Assembly (NCBI RefSeq): GCF_027497195.1
Contig: NZ_CP114905.1
Span: 2,170,001 to 2,234,000, forward strand
Source of the DNA: Streptomyces sp. WMMC500
GTDB lineage: Bacteria > Actinomycetota > Actinomycetes > Streptomycetales > Streptomycetaceae
DNA length: 64,000 nucleotides
Reading direction: 5' to 3'
The notes below the pieces were generated by a model, which had not been told where the DNA came from, ran no database searches, and was given only the letters and a program-made list of their open reading frames with translations. Position numbers and translations under genes: made by a program. Positions 7,687 to 16,411 of this stretch are shown here, one piece after another (position 1 is the first letter of the stretch; every line of letters starts with the position of its first letter).

Positions 7687-9354
7687 GTGAGGGATTCAGT
7701 GTCGGATACGAGCTGGTGGCGCGACGCCGCCATCTACCAGGTCTACGTACGCAGCTTCGCCGACGGCGACGGCGACGGCACCGGCGACCTCGCCGGCGTC
7801 CGCGCCCGGCTGCCGTACCTCGCCGAGCTGGGCGTGGACGCCATCTGGTTCACCCCGTGGTACGTCTCGCCGATGGCCGACGGCGGCTACGACGTCGCCG
7901 ACTACCGGGCGATCGACCCGGCGTTCGGCACCCTCGACGAGGCCGAGAAGCTGATCGCCGAGGCCCGCGCCCTCGGCATCCGCACGATCGTCGACGTCGT
8001 GCCCAACCACGTCTCCGACGCCCACCCCTGGTTCCGCGCCGCGCTCGCCGCCGGGCCCGGCAGCCCGGAGCGCGAGCTGTTCCACTTCCGCCCCGGCCGC
8101 GGCCCCGACGGCGAGCTGCCGCCGAACAACTGGCCCTCCCAGTTCAACGGCGAGAGCTGGACCCGGCACGCCGACGGCGACTGGTACCTGCACCTGTTCT
8201 CCGAGCGGCAGCCGGACCTCAACTGGGCCCACCCGGTGGTGCGCCGCGAGCACGAGGACGTGCTGCGCTTCTGGTTCGAGCGGGGCGCGGCCGGCGTCCG
8301 CATCGACTCCGCCGCCCTGCTGGCCAAGGACCCCGAGCTGCCCGACTGGGACGAGGACGACCCGCGCGGCGAGCCGAACCCGTACGTGGACCGCGACGAG
8401 CTCCACGACATCTACCGCTCCTGGCGGGCCATCGCCGACGAGTACGACGGCGTCCTCATCGGGGAGCTGTGGGTGCCCGAGCCGGAGCGCTTCTCCCGCT
8501 ATCTGCGCCCGGACGAGCTGCACACCGCGTTCAACTTCGACTTCCTCGCCCGCCCCTGGGACGCCGCCGAGCTGCGCGCGTCCATCGACACCACGCTCGA
8601 ATACCACGCGCCGGTCGGCGCGCCCGCGACGTGGGTGCTGTGCAACCACGACGTGACCCGCACCGTCACCCGCTACGGCCGCGACGACGCCGACCCGGGC
8701 ACGGGCTTCGACTTCGCCGCCAAGCGCTTCGGCACCCCCACCGACCCGGTGCGCGGCACCCGCAGGGCGCGCGCCGCGGCGCTGCTCTCCCTCGCGCTGC
8801 CCGGCTCCGTCTACCTCTACCAGGGCGAGGAGCTGGGCCTGCCGGAGGCGGAGGTGCCGCGGGACCGCATCGTCGACCCGATGCACTTCCGCTCCGAGGG
8901 CCGCGACCCGGGGCGGGACGGCTGCCGGGTGCCGCTGCCGTGGCGGCCGGGCGGACCGGCGTACGGGTTCAGCGACTCCGCGCACGCCGGCGGCGGGGAC
9001 GACGGCGCCGGCGGGACCGGCGGCGCGCCGGCCGAGCCGTGGCTGCCGCAGCCGGCGGGCTGGGGCACGTACGCCGTCGCAGGCCAGGAGGACGACCCGC
9101 GCTCGATGCTGCGCCTGTACCGCGAGGCGCTGCGGCTGCGCCGCGGCGAGCCGGGCCTCGGCGACGGGCCGATGCGCTGGCTCGACGCCCCCGCGGGCGT
9201 GCTCTCCTTCGCCCGCTCCGACGAGTTCGTCTGCGTCGTCAACCTCGCCGCGGAGCCCGCGCCGCTCCCGGCACACCGAGACGTCCTGATCGGCAGCGGC
9301 CCCCTGGACGAGGGGCGGCTGCCGCGGGACACGGCGGTCTGGCTGCGCATCTAG
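7687..9354 (+). CDS. GH13 alpha-glucosidase (alpha-amylase family)
   Basis: A 555-residue GH13 (beta/alpha)8-barrel enzyme without a signal peptide, hence cytoplasmic. Motifs in order: DVVPNH region I, GVRIDSAALL with nucleophile Asp207, VLIGELWVPE with acid/base Glu260, and LCNHDVTR with Asp322. The N-terminus WWRDAAIYQVYVRSFADGDG is that of actinobacterial oligo-1,6-/alpha-glucosidases. It would hydrolyse the imported oligosaccharides to glucose. A glycine-rich insert near residues 437-448 (GGGDDGAGGTGG) is unusual and may be a surface loop. Two GTG starts (7687 and 7699) both have purine-rich sequence upstream; the longer was chosen. It follows the permease by 38 bp and belongs to the same operon. 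Confidence 0.92.
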   Translation: MRDSVSDTSWWRDAAIYQVYVRSFADGDGDGTGDLAGVRARLPYLAELGVDAIWFTPWYVSPMADGGYDVADYRAIDPAFGTLDEAEKLIAEARALGIRTIVDVVPNHVSDAHPWFRAALAAGPGSPERELFHFRPGRGPDGELPPNNWPSQFNGESWTRHADGDWYLHLFSERQPDLNWAHPVVRREHEDVLRFWFERGAAGVRIDSAALLAKDPELPDWDEDDPRGEPNPYVDRDELHDIYRSWRAIADEYDGVLIGELWVPEPERFSRYLRPDELHTAFNFDFLARPWDAAELRASIDTTLEYHAPVGAPATWVLCNHDVTRTVTRYGRDDADPGTGFDFAAKRFGTPTDPVRGTRRARAAALLSLALPGSVYLYQGEELGLPEAEVPRDRIVDPMHFRSEGRDPGRDGCRVPLPWRPGGPAYGFSDSAHAGGGDDGAGGTGGAPAEPWLPQPAGWGTYAVAGQEDDPRSMLRLYREALRLRRGEPGLGDGPMRWLDAPAGVLSFARSDEFVCVVNLAAEPAPLPAHRDVLIGSGPLDEGRLPRDTAVWLRI

Positions 9355-9424
9355 CCGGCTGCGCCCCGCGCGGCCGGACCGCCGGCCCACACCCCCCACC
9401 CAACCCCCCACGGGAAGGTACGTC

Positions 9425-11161
9425 ATGCGCACAGCACGCACAGGAAGGATCACGCTGGCCGCGGCCGTGGCCGCCGCCGCGGCGCTCGTCGCGTTGCCCG
9501 GCGGCGCCCACGGCGCGCCGGAGGCGGGCGCCGACCTGCCGTTCGTCTCGATCGAGGCGGAGGCGGCCGACACCAACGGCAGCCTCGTCGGCCCGGACTA
9601 CACCCAGGGCACGCTCGCCTCGGAGTCCTCGGGGCGGCAGGCGGTGCAGCTCGACGCCCAGGGCGAGTACGTCGAGTTCACGCTCACGGCCCCGGCGAAC
9701 GCCGTGAACGTCGCGTACAGCGTCCCCGACGGCAAGTCGGGCAGCCTCGCCGTCTACGCCAACGGCACCAAGCTGGACGCGTCGCTCGCCGTCACCTCGA
9801 AGTACTCGTACGTCGACACCCCCTGGATCCCCGGCGCCAAGACCCACCACCTGCTGGACAACGCCCGCGTCCAGCTCGGGCAGGACTTCCAGGCCGGCGA
9901 CACCGTACGGCTGCAGGCGGACGACCTCGGCGGCGGCCCGTACACCGTCGACGTCGCCGACTTCGAGCAGGTCGCCGCGCCCGCCGGGCAGCCGGCCGGC
10001 TCCGTCTCCGTCGTCGACAAGGGCGCCGACCCGACCGGCGCGGCGGACTCCGCGGAGGCGTTCCGCGCCGCGATCGCCGAGGCCAGGGGCGGCGGCACGG
10101 TCTGGATCCCGCCGGGCGACTTCAAGGTGGGCGCCGAGCTGTCCGGCGTGGAGAACGTCACGATCCGGGGGGCCGGCTCGTGGCACTCCGTGGTCCGCAG
10201 CTCCCGCTTCGTCAACCAGTCGGGTTCCGCGGGCAACGCGCACCTCGCCGACTTCGCCGTCATCGGCGAGGTCACCGAGCGCGTCGACAGCAACCCGGAC
10301 AACTTCGTCAACGGCAGCCTCGGCGCCGGCTCCACCGTCTCCGGCATGTGGCTGCAGCACCTGAAGGTCGGTCTCTGGCTGACCGGCACCAACGACAACC
10401 TCGTGGTCGAGAACAACCGCTTCCTCGACATGACCGCCGACGGCCTCAACCTCAACGGCAACGCCAAGGGCGTCCAGGTGCGGAACAACTTCCTGCGCAA
10501 CACCGGCGACGACGCGCTCGCCATGTGGTCGCTGAACGCACCGGACGTGGACTGCACCTTCGCGAACAACACCGTCTCGCAGCCCAACCTGGCCAACGGC
10601 ATCGCGATCTACGGCGGCACGGACATCACCGTCGAGAACAACCTCATCCTCGACACGAACGCCCTGGGCAGCGGCATCGCGATCTCCAACCAGAAGTTCC
10701 TGGACCCGTTCCACCCGCTGGCCGGCACCATCACCGTCGCCGGGAACGAGCTGGTGCGTACCGGCGCGATGAACCCCAACTGGAACCACCCGATGGGCGC
10801 GCTGCGCGTCGACGCCTACGACAGCGCCATCGAGGCGGACGTGAACATCACGGACACCGTCGTCACCGACAGCCCGTGGAGCGCCTTCGAGTTCGTCTCC
10901 GGCAGCGGCACGGGCAAGGCCGTGCAGAACGTCACCATCGACGGCGCCACCGTCACCGGCGTCGGCAGCGTCGTCGTGCAGGCCGAGACGCAGGGCGAGG
11001 TGAGCGCGGGTAACGTCACCGCGACAGACGTCGGCGTGGCCGGCGTCTACAACTGCCCGTACCCGGAGGGCAGCGGCACCTTCACGCTGACCGACGGGGG
11101 CGGCAACTCCGGCTGGGACAGCGTGTGGGAGGACTGCTCCACCTGGCCCGGCCAGGACTGA
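9425..11161 (+). CDS. Secreted GH87-type alpha-1,3-glucanase/mycodextranase with CBM35-like domain
   Basis: A 578-residue secreted protein. A signal peptide (about 1-31) precedes a beta-sandwich carbohydrate-binding domain (about 38-190, beginning VSIEAEAADTNGSLVG, CBM35/CBM6-like). A right-handed parallel beta-helix follows from about 195 to the end, opening with VVDKGADPTGAADSAEAF. The motif ADGLNLNGNAKGVQVRNNFL followed by RNTGDDALAMWS places Asp339, Asp362 and Asp363 at the spacing I recall for the GH87 catalytic triad (Asp1045/1068/1069 of Paenibacillus Agl-FH1). GH87 enzymes cleave alpha-1,3-glucan or nigeran of fungal walls. GGAAGG lies before the ATG. A polysaccharide lyase or other beta-helix enzyme is the main alternative. 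Confidence 0.72.
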   Translation: MRTARTGRITLAAAVAAAAALVALPGGAHGAPEAGADLPFVSIEAEAADTNGSLVGPDYTQGTLASESSGRQAVQLDAQGEYVEFTLTAPANAVNVAYSVPDGKSGSLAVYANGTKLDASLAVTSKYSYVDTPWIPGAKTHHLLDNARVQLGQDFQAGDTVRLQADDLGGGPYTVDVADFEQVAAPAGQPAGSVSVVDKGADPTGAADSAEAFRAAIAEARGGGTVWIPPGDFKVGAELSGVENVTIRGAGSWHSVVRSSRFVNQSGSAGNAHLADFAVIGEVTERVDSNPDNFVNGSLGAGSTVSGMWLQHLKVGLWLTGTNDNLVVENNRFLDMTADGLNLNGNAKGVQVRNNFLRNTGDDALAMWSLNAPDVDCTFANNTVSQPNLANGIAIYGGTDITVENNLILDTNALGSGIAISNQKFLDPFHPLAGTITVAGNELVRTGAMNPNWNHPMGALRVDAYDSAIEADVNITDTVVTDSPWSAFEFVSGSGTGKAVQNVTIDGATVTGVGSVVVQAETQGEVSAGNVTATDVGVAGVYNCPYPEGSGTFTLTDGGGNSGWDSVWEDCSTWPGQD

Positions 11162-11283
11162 TCCCGGCCTCTACGGCACAGCGCTCCCGCACGGCGCACC
11201 ACGGCACAGCGGTTCCTTCGTCCGGGCTCCCGGTTCACCCCCACGGGCCGGGAGCCCGTTCCCCCCATGAGAGGAGCACCACC

Positions 11284-12372
11284 GTGACCACCCGAAGAGT
11301 CTTCCTCGCCGGCGCCGCGGGCGCCGGCCTCGCCGCGGCGGCCGGCCTGCCGTCCGCCACCGCGGCACCCGACCCCGGACCGCAGCCGGCGTACGCGGCC
11401 GAGCCGTCCCCGCACGTGCACGCCTTCTACTACTCCTGGTACGGAAACCCCGACCACCACGGCTCGTGGGTGCACTGGCAGCAGGGCGGGCACACGCCCC
11501 CCGACGACATCGGCGCCGACTTCTACCCCGTCCTCGGCGCGTACGACTCGGGCGACTACGACGGCGCCGTCGCGCAGCACATGACGTGGGCGCGGCAGGC
11601 CGGGATCGGCGTGCTGGCCTACAGTTGGTGGGGCCGCGGCGGCTACGAGGACCGGCTGGCGGCCGGCGTGCTGGACGCGGCGGCGGCCAAGGGGCTGCAG
11701 ATCGCCTGGCACATCGAGCCCTACTCGGGGCGCGACGGGGCGTCGGTCGTCGATGACGTGGCGTACCTGGAGGAGACCTACGGCGACCACCCCGCCTACC
11801 ACCGGGCGGCCGACCGGGGCGGGCGCTGCGCGTACTACGTCTTCAACAGCCTGAACGTCACCGACTGGGCGCCGATCGCGGCGATCCGGGACAGCGCGCT
11901 GGTGATGGCGCAGACCACGGACGTCTCCCGCGTCGAGCACTTCGGCGGCATCTACACCTACGACGCGATCGCCGGCGCGAACAACCCGGACTGGGCGGGC
12001 GTCGCCGCCTGGTGCCGCGCCAACGACTACGTGTGGGCGCCGTCCATCGGCCCCGGCTACCTCGACGACCGGGCCGTGCCGGGCAACACGACGCCGACCG
12101 TGGACCGCGCGGACGGCGAGGTGTACGACCGGAGCTGGGGCTACGTGCTGGACCCGGCGAAGGGCGGGCCGGCGGACTGGGTGACGCTCACGTCGTTCAA
12201 CGAGTGGCACGAGGGCAGCCAGTTGGAGCCGGCCGCGTCCGCACCGCCGGAGCCGGTCTACGTCACGTACGACGGCGCCTACGGGCGTACGGGCGCGGCG
12301 GCCGAGACCGCGTACCTGGACCGGACCCGGCACTGGGTGACCGAGTTCGAGGCGGCGTCCGGCCGGGGCTGA
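11284..12372 (+). CDS. Secreted GH99 endo-alpha-mannosidase/mannanase-like enzyme (Tat signal)
   Basis: A 362-residue secreted enzyme with a twin-arginine signal (TTRRVFLAGAAGAGLAAAAG) and cleavage near residue 30-37. The barrel begins HVHAFYYSWYGNPDHHGSWV and carries FNEWHEGSQLEPA, whose Glu307 and Glu310 have the same spacing as the paired catalytic carboxylates of GH99 enzymes. GH99 includes eukaryotic endo-alpha-1,2-mannosidase and bacterial endo-alpha-1,2-mannanases acting on yeast mannan. GAGAGGAGC before the GTG supports this start. It is the last gene of the glycan locus and ends at a hairpin shared with parE. The exact substrate in actinobacteria is uncertain. Confidence 0.85.
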   Translation: MTTRRVFLAGAAGAGLAAAAGLPSATAAPDPGPQPAYAAEPSPHVHAFYYSWYGNPDHHGSWVHWQQGGHTPPDDIGADFYPVLGAYDSGDYDGAVAQHMTWARQAGIGVLAYSWWGRGGYEDRLAAGVLDAAAAKGLQIAWHIEPYSGRDGASVVDDVAYLEETYGDHPAYHRAADRGGRCAYYVFNSLNVTDWAPIAAIRDSALVMAQTTDVSRVEHFGGIYTYDAIAGANNPDWAGVAAWCRANDYVWAPSIGPGYLDDRAVPGNTTPTVDRADGEVYDRSWGYVLDPAKGGPADWVTLTSFNEWHEGSQLEPAASAPPEPVYVTYDGAYGRTGAAAETAYLDRTRHWVTEFEAASGRG

Positions 12373-12380
12373 GGCGGGCC

Positions 12381-12414
12381 TGAGCCCGCGGGCGGACGCC
12401 GCCGGGCGGGCTCA
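12381..12414. terminator. Bidirectional hairpin between GH99 and parE
   Basis: A perfect 9-bp stem (TGAGCCCGC / GCGGGCTCA) lies between the two convergent genes and overlaps the parE stop codon. No T-tract follows, as is common for terminators in this GC range. Confidence 0.65.
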
Positions 12415-14526
12415 GGTGTCGATCCGCGAACGGTCCAGGGTGGCCGCCGAGTTGGTGATGAACTCCTTGCGGGGGGCGACCTCGTTGCCCATCAGCAGGT
12501 TGAACACCTGCTCGGCGGCCTCCAGGTCGCTGATGTTGATCCGCCGCAGCGTGCGGTACCGCGGGTCCATCGTGGTCTCCGCGAGCTGGTCGGCGTCCAT
12601 CTCGCCGAGGCCCTTGTAGCGCTGGATGGAGTCCTTGAAGCGCGTGCCCCTGCCCTGCAGGTCGAGCAGGGTCTCGCGCAGCTCGGTGTCCGAGTAGGTG
12701 TAGATGTACTTGTCCTGGCCCTTCTTGGGCTGGGTCAGCTCGATGCGGTGCAGCGGGGGCACCGCGGAGAAGACGCGGCCCTCCTCGACCATCGGGCGCA
12801 TGTAGCGCTGGAAGAGGGTGAGCAGCAGGGTGCGGATGTGCGCGCCGTCGACGTCGGCGTCGGCGAGGAAGATCACCTTGCCGTAGCGGGCCTGGTCGAT
12901 GTCGAACGTCCGGCCCGAGCCGGCCCCTATCACCTGGATGATCGCGCTGCACTCGGCGTTCTTCAGCATGTCCGCGACCGACGCCTTCTGGACGTTGAGG
13001 ATCTTGCCGCGGATCGGCAGCAGGGCCTGGAACTCGGAGTTGCGCGCGAGCTTGGCGGTGCCCAGCGCGGAGTCGCCCTCGACGATGAACAGCTCGGAGC
13101 GCTCCACGTCGTCGCTGCGGCAGTCGGCGAGCTTGGCGGGCAGCGAGGAGGACTCCAGCGCCGTCTTGCGGCGCTGCGCCTCCTTGTGCTGCCGGGCGGC
13201 GATACGGGTACGGGCCGCGGCCACGGCCTTCTCCAGCACGGCGCGCGCCTGCTGCTTGGCGTCCCGCTTGGTGGAGGTCAGGAAGGCCTTCAGCTCCCTG
13301 GCGACGACCTGCGCGACGATCCGGGAGGCCGCCGAGGTGCCCAGCACCTCCTTGGTCTGGCCCTCGAACTGCGGCTCGGCGAGCCGGACGGTGACCACGG
13401 CGGTCAGCCCCTCCAGCGCGTCGTCCTTGACGATGTCGTCCTCGGCGACGCGCAGCAGCTTCAGGCTGCGCAGGGCGTCGTTGACCGTGCGGGTCAGGGA
13501 GCGGTCGAAGCCGGTGAGGTGCGTGCCGCCCTTGGGGGTGGCGATGATGTTGACGAAGGAGCGGATCGTGGTGTCGTACCCGGTGCCCCAGCGCAGCGCG
13601 ATGTCGACGCCGAGGTCGCGGGTGACCTCGGTCGGCGTCATGTGCCCGCGGTCGTCGAGCACCGGGACGGTCTCCTTGAACGTCCCCTGCCCGGAGAGCC
13701 GCAGCACGTCGCAGACCGGCCGGTCGGGGGCGAGGAACTCGCAGAACTCACTGATCCCGCCGTCGAAGCGGAAGGTCTCGGTGGTGTGCTCGGCCTTGTC
13801 GGCGGAGCGCTCGTCCCGCACCACGAGCGTGAGGCCCGGCACGAGGAACGCGGTCTGCCGGGCGCGCGCGTGCAGGTCGTCCAGGGACAGCGCGGCGTCC
13901 TTGAGGAAGATCTGCCGGTCCGGCCAGAAGCGGATGCGGGTGCCCGTCCTGGTCTTGGGGATCTTCTTGCCCTTGACCAGGCCGCTCCCCGGCTCGAAGG
14001 AGCCGTCCGCGCCCTTGCCCGAGAACTGCCCGGGCACGCCGCGGCGGAAGCTCATCGCGTGCGTCCTGCTGGAGAGGTCGACCTCCACGTCGAGCCGCGC
14101 GGACAGCGCGTTGACCACCGAGGCGCCCACGCCGTGCAGACCGCCGGAGGCCGCGTACGCGCCGCCGCCGAACTTGCCGCCGGCGTGCAGCTTGGTCATG
14201 ACGACCTCGACGCCGGACAGGCCGGTCTTCGGCTCGACGTCGACGGGGATGCCGCGGCCGTCGTCGTGGACCGCGACGGAGCCGTCGGCGGCGAGGATGA
14301 CCTCGATGTTCCGGCAGTACCCGCCGAGGGCCTCGTCGACCGAGTTGTCGATGATCTCCCACAGGCAGTGCATGAGGCCGCGGCTGTCGGTGGAGCCGAT
14401 GTACATGCCGGGCCGCTTGCGGACGGCCTCCAGACCCTCCAGGACGAGCAGGTGCCGCGCGGTGTAGTTGGAGCCGTCGCGCTCGGCGGCGGCCAGCACG
14501 GACGGCACGGACGTGTCGGCGGTCAC
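12412..14526 (-). CDS. parE: DNA topoisomerase IV subunit B
   Basis: A 704-residue type IIA topoisomerase B subunit. The GHKL ATPase domain starts with LEAVRKRPGMYIGSTDSRGL and has DDGRGIPVDV and GGLHGVGASVVNALSARL; the transducer domain follows. The TOPRIM domain contains FIVEGDSALGTAK and LADADVDGAHIRTLLL with the metal-binding acidic residues. The C-terminus has the YKGLGEMDADQLAETTMDP segment. ParE pairs with ParC to unlink daughter chromosomes. It is assigned as parE rather than gyrB because of its place near hrdB, as I recall for Streptomyces, and because gyrB normally sits near dnaA. It starts with ATG and is transcribed from the 432-bp gap at 14527-14958. Confidence 0.9.
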   Translation of the reverse strand: MTADTSVPSVLAAAERDGSNYTARHLLVLEGLEAVRKRPGMYIGSTDSRGLMHCLWEIIDNSVDEALGGYCRNIEVILAADGSVAVHDDGRGIPVDVEPKTGLSGVEVVMTKLHAGGKFGGGAYAASGGLHGVGASVVNALSARLDVEVDLSSRTHAMSFRRGVPGQFSGKGADGSFEPGSGLVKGKKIPKTRTGTRIRFWPDRQIFLKDAALSLDDLHARARQTAFLVPGLTLVVRDERSADKAEHTTETFRFDGGISEFCEFLAPDRPVCDVLRLSGQGTFKETVPVLDDRGHMTPTEVTRDLGVDIALRWGTGYDTTIRSFVNIIATPKGGTHLTGFDRSLTRTVNDALRSLKLLRVAEDDIVKDDALEGLTAVVTVRLAEPQFEGQTKEVLGTSAASRIVAQVVARELKAFLTSTKRDAKQQARAVLEKAVAAARTRIAARQHKEAQRRKTALESSSLPAKLADCRSDDVERSELFIVEGDSALGTAKLARNSEFQALLPIRGKILNVQKASVADMLKNAECSAIIQVIGAGSGRTFDIDQARYGKVIFLADADVDGAHIRTLLLTLFQRYMRPMVEEGRVFSAVPPLHRIELTQPKKGQDKYIYTYSDTELRETLLDLQGRGTRFKDSIQRYKGLGEMDADQLAETTMDPRYRTLRRINISDLEAAEQVFNLLMGNEVAPRKEFITNSAATLDRSRIDT

Positions 14527-14591
14527 TCAGTTCGCTCCTCGCTGAATTCGGGCCCGGGTGGCGGTGGCGGGCCTCATCTGCCGGTCAGAGG

Positions 14592-14617
14592 GTACCGAGG
14601 CTCTATAGAGCCGGTAC
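14592..14617. repeat. Palindrome upstream of parE
   Basis: A perfect 14-bp palindrome GGCTCTATAGAGCC (14599-14612) is flanked by GTACC and GGTAC, which also pair, leaving only a 2-nt bulge (GA). It lies about 70-90 bp upstream of parE. It could be an operator, or it could contain a -10 (TATAGA) on either strand. No regulator is known to me for this sequence. Confidence 0.5.
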
Positions 14618-14653
14618 GCAGCCACCCGCATGTGACTCGATACTAGTCCCGCT

Positions 14654-14669
14654 TCGAGTGCATGTTCGA
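14654..14669. promoter_or_regulatory. Degenerate LexA (SOS) box
   Basis: TCGAGTGCATGTTCGA matches 14 of 16 positions of the actinobacterial SOS box TCGAACRYRTGTTCGA, but the left half has GAGT instead of the important GAAC. The right half is perfect. It lies between parE and the small zinc protein gene, nearer the parE side. Confidence 0.35.
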
Positions 14670-14958
14670 TCCCTCGGAGGGGTGATTCGTTTATCACGTT
14701 CCCTTACGCGCATGAACCATTTAGGCTCCGGGCACGTCCTCATGAACAACCGGCAACCCAGCCGGGGAGGTCAAAAGGAACCAAAGGCGCTCAATACGGC
14801 ACAAGCACGACAAGCACTACGGCTCATCCGCCGCCACCTGGCGACATCGGGCCTGGTGACGAAGGCTTTCCCGATCCCCGGCCACGAGCGGGAACGTTTT
14901 CGGCCTGGTTGGATGTTGACCCTGGTACGACAGCTCGTCGAGCTAGAGAAGAGGCGAC

Positions 14959-15189
14959 GTGACTACTGTTCTGACTCCCGCAAGCCCGCTGACGGCCGCC
15001 GACCGGTGCGACCGCTGCGGCGCCCAGGCTTACCTGCGTGTTGTCCTGACGAGCGGCGGCGACCTGCTCTTCTGTGCGCACCACGGCCGTAAGTTCGAGC
15101 CGGAGCTCAAGAAGATCGCTGCCGAGATACAGGACGAGACAGAGCGGCTTCAGACCACTCCCGCGTCGGCAGCCGCCGACGAACGCTGA
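14959..15189 (+). CDS. Small zinc-ribbon-like protein (DUF7455 type)
   Basis: A 76-residue protein with ADRCDRCGAQAYLRVV and LLFCAHHGRKFEPELKKIA. The CDRC pair and the CAHH pair form a likely Cys/His zinc site, followed by an acidic helix (EIQDETERL). This is a conserved actinobacterial small protein of unknown function. The GTG start at 14959 is supported by AGAAGAGGCGAC just upstream. It is a single-gene unit followed by a weak hairpin. Confidence 0.85.
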   Translation: MTTVLTPASPLTAADRCDRCGAQAYLRVVLTSGGDLLFCAHHGRKFEPELKKIAAEIQDETERLQTTPASAAADER

Positions 15190-15204
15190 CGCGCCGACGT
15201 CAGC
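15185..15204 (+). terminator. Weak hairpin at the end of the DUF7455 gene
   Basis: A 6-bp stem GCTGAC/GTCAGC with an 8-nt loop begins at the stop codon. A second palindrome, GGTCCCCGGGACC (15221-15233), lies just beyond. Either could mark the transcript end. Confidence 0.3.
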
Positions 15205-15366
15205 CCGACGAGCCTCGTACGGTCCCCGGGACCGGACACAGGCGGTCATTCCCGGACGGGGTGGCCGCCTCGTCGGTTTCCGGGGCGGTACGGGCCCGTG
15301 AGGGGGCTGACGCGGCGCGTCTGACGGAGGACCCCGTACGAGAGCCGTGGGCGGCGCCTGTGTTCC

Positions 15367-16209
15367 TCAGGACGCCTTGCCGGGCCTGTGTGCCATGACG
15401 GTCTCCACGGCCGCCGAGATGCGCGTGTAGACGCCCGGGCGGCCCCTCTCACCGCAGCCCTCGCCCCACGAGACGAGGCCCACCAGCCGTCCCCGTACGA
15501 CCAGCGGGCCGCCGCTGTCTCCCTGGCAGGCGTCGCGGCCCCCGCGCATCAGCCCCGCGCAGACCATGGACGCGGCCAGGTAACGGCCGTCCCGGCTGCC
15601 CGGGTACGCCCGCTCGCACGCGGCGTCCGGCAGCACCTCGACGTCCGCGGCGTGCAGCGTGGTGGGGTATCTGGCGTCACCCGCGGTGTCACCCCAGCCG
15701 TAGACGCGGGCCGGCGAGCCCGGCGCGTACGCCGGGTCGTCCGGCTTCTTCGCCAGCTTCAGGAAGCGCCCGGCCGGAGCCGGGCGCTTCAGGCGCAGCA
15801 CGGCGAGGTCGCCGGCATTGGTCCAGCCGTCGTAGTCCGGGTTCACCCACACCCGCTCGATGGCGAACTCCTCACCCGCGGTGCTCGCCAGGTCACCGCG
15901 GCCGGCCACCACGCTCAGGTCGCCGGCCTTGCTCCAGTGCACGCCGAGGGTCTCCTCCCCCAGGCAGTGCGCGGCCGTCAGCACCACCCGGCGGGACACG
16001 AGCACCCCCGCGCAGAACTGCCCCGACCGCTCGTCGCCGAAGAGTTTCCTGCTGGTCAGCGCGACGGTCCAGGGGCTGTCCGCGATACGCACCGGACGCC
16101 CGCCCACCACCACGCCGTCCGCCGCCGCCGGCGGCGCCTGGCCGAGCACGGCCGGGGGCAGCAGCACGGCGACGACGGCGGCGGCGAGGGAGCGAAGACG
16201 CGGGCGCAT
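15367..16209 (-). CDS. Secreted trypsin-like serine protease
   Basis: A 280-residue S1 peptidase. A signal peptide (about 1-30, basic start MRPRLRS) and a short propeptide lead to VVGGRPVRIADSPW. The catalytic triad is visible: His in VVLTAAHC, Asp in NAGDLAVLRL, and Ser in DACQGDSGGP, with SWGEGC forming the specificity pocket. The Asp six residues before the Ser predicts trypsin-like cleavage after Arg/Lys. ATG at 16209 is preceded by GGAG; a longer in-frame version to 16248 would put residues before the signal peptide. It is the last gene on the minus strand before the kinase-like gene, about 200 bp away. Confidence 0.92.
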   Translation of the reverse strand: MRPRLRSLAAAVVAVLLPPAVLGQAPPAAADGVVVGGRPVRIADSPWTVALTSRKLFGDERSGQFCAGVLVSRRVVLTAAHCLGEETLGVHWSKAGDLSVVAGRGDLASTAGEEFAIERVWVNPDYDGWTNAGDLAVLRLKRPAPAGRFLKLAKKPDDPAYAPGSPARVYGWGDTAGDARYPTTLHAADVEVLPDAACERAYPGSRDGRYLAASMVCAGLMRGGRDACQGDSGGPLVVRGRLVGLVSWGEGCGERGRPGVYTRISAAVETVMAHRPGKAS

Positions 16210-16411
16210 GGGGTCTCCTGACGGGGTGAGGCTGGAGCGGTCGTGCACTCAAGCCTCAGCCAGCAGGGCGCGGGCCGCACCTCAGCCGGGCCGGCCGCAG
16301 GACCCCGGGCATAGCGTCTGACCTGCGGCGACACGGGTCCGGGGGCGGCGTGGCATCCGAACTACCCGCGGCTCGCGCACGCCGCCCGCCCGGTCACGCC
16401 GCCCCGCCCGG

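Larger units (their letters stand above)
14527..14958. other. Divergent intergenic region parE / small zinc protein
   Basis: This 432-bp gap separates two divergent genes and holds both promoters. It contains the TATAGA-centred palindrome at 14592-14617, a LexA-like element at 14654-14669 and an AT-richer patch around 14690-14740. A weak TTGACC lies near 14917. An apparent reading frame across it (14658-15092) has no recognisable protein features and is treated as non-coding. Confidence 0.6.

Noticed and set aside
14658..15092. Reading frame overlapping the DUF7455 gene start
   Set aside because: Spans the promoter region, has no domain features and runs out of frame through the real small zinc-protein gene.
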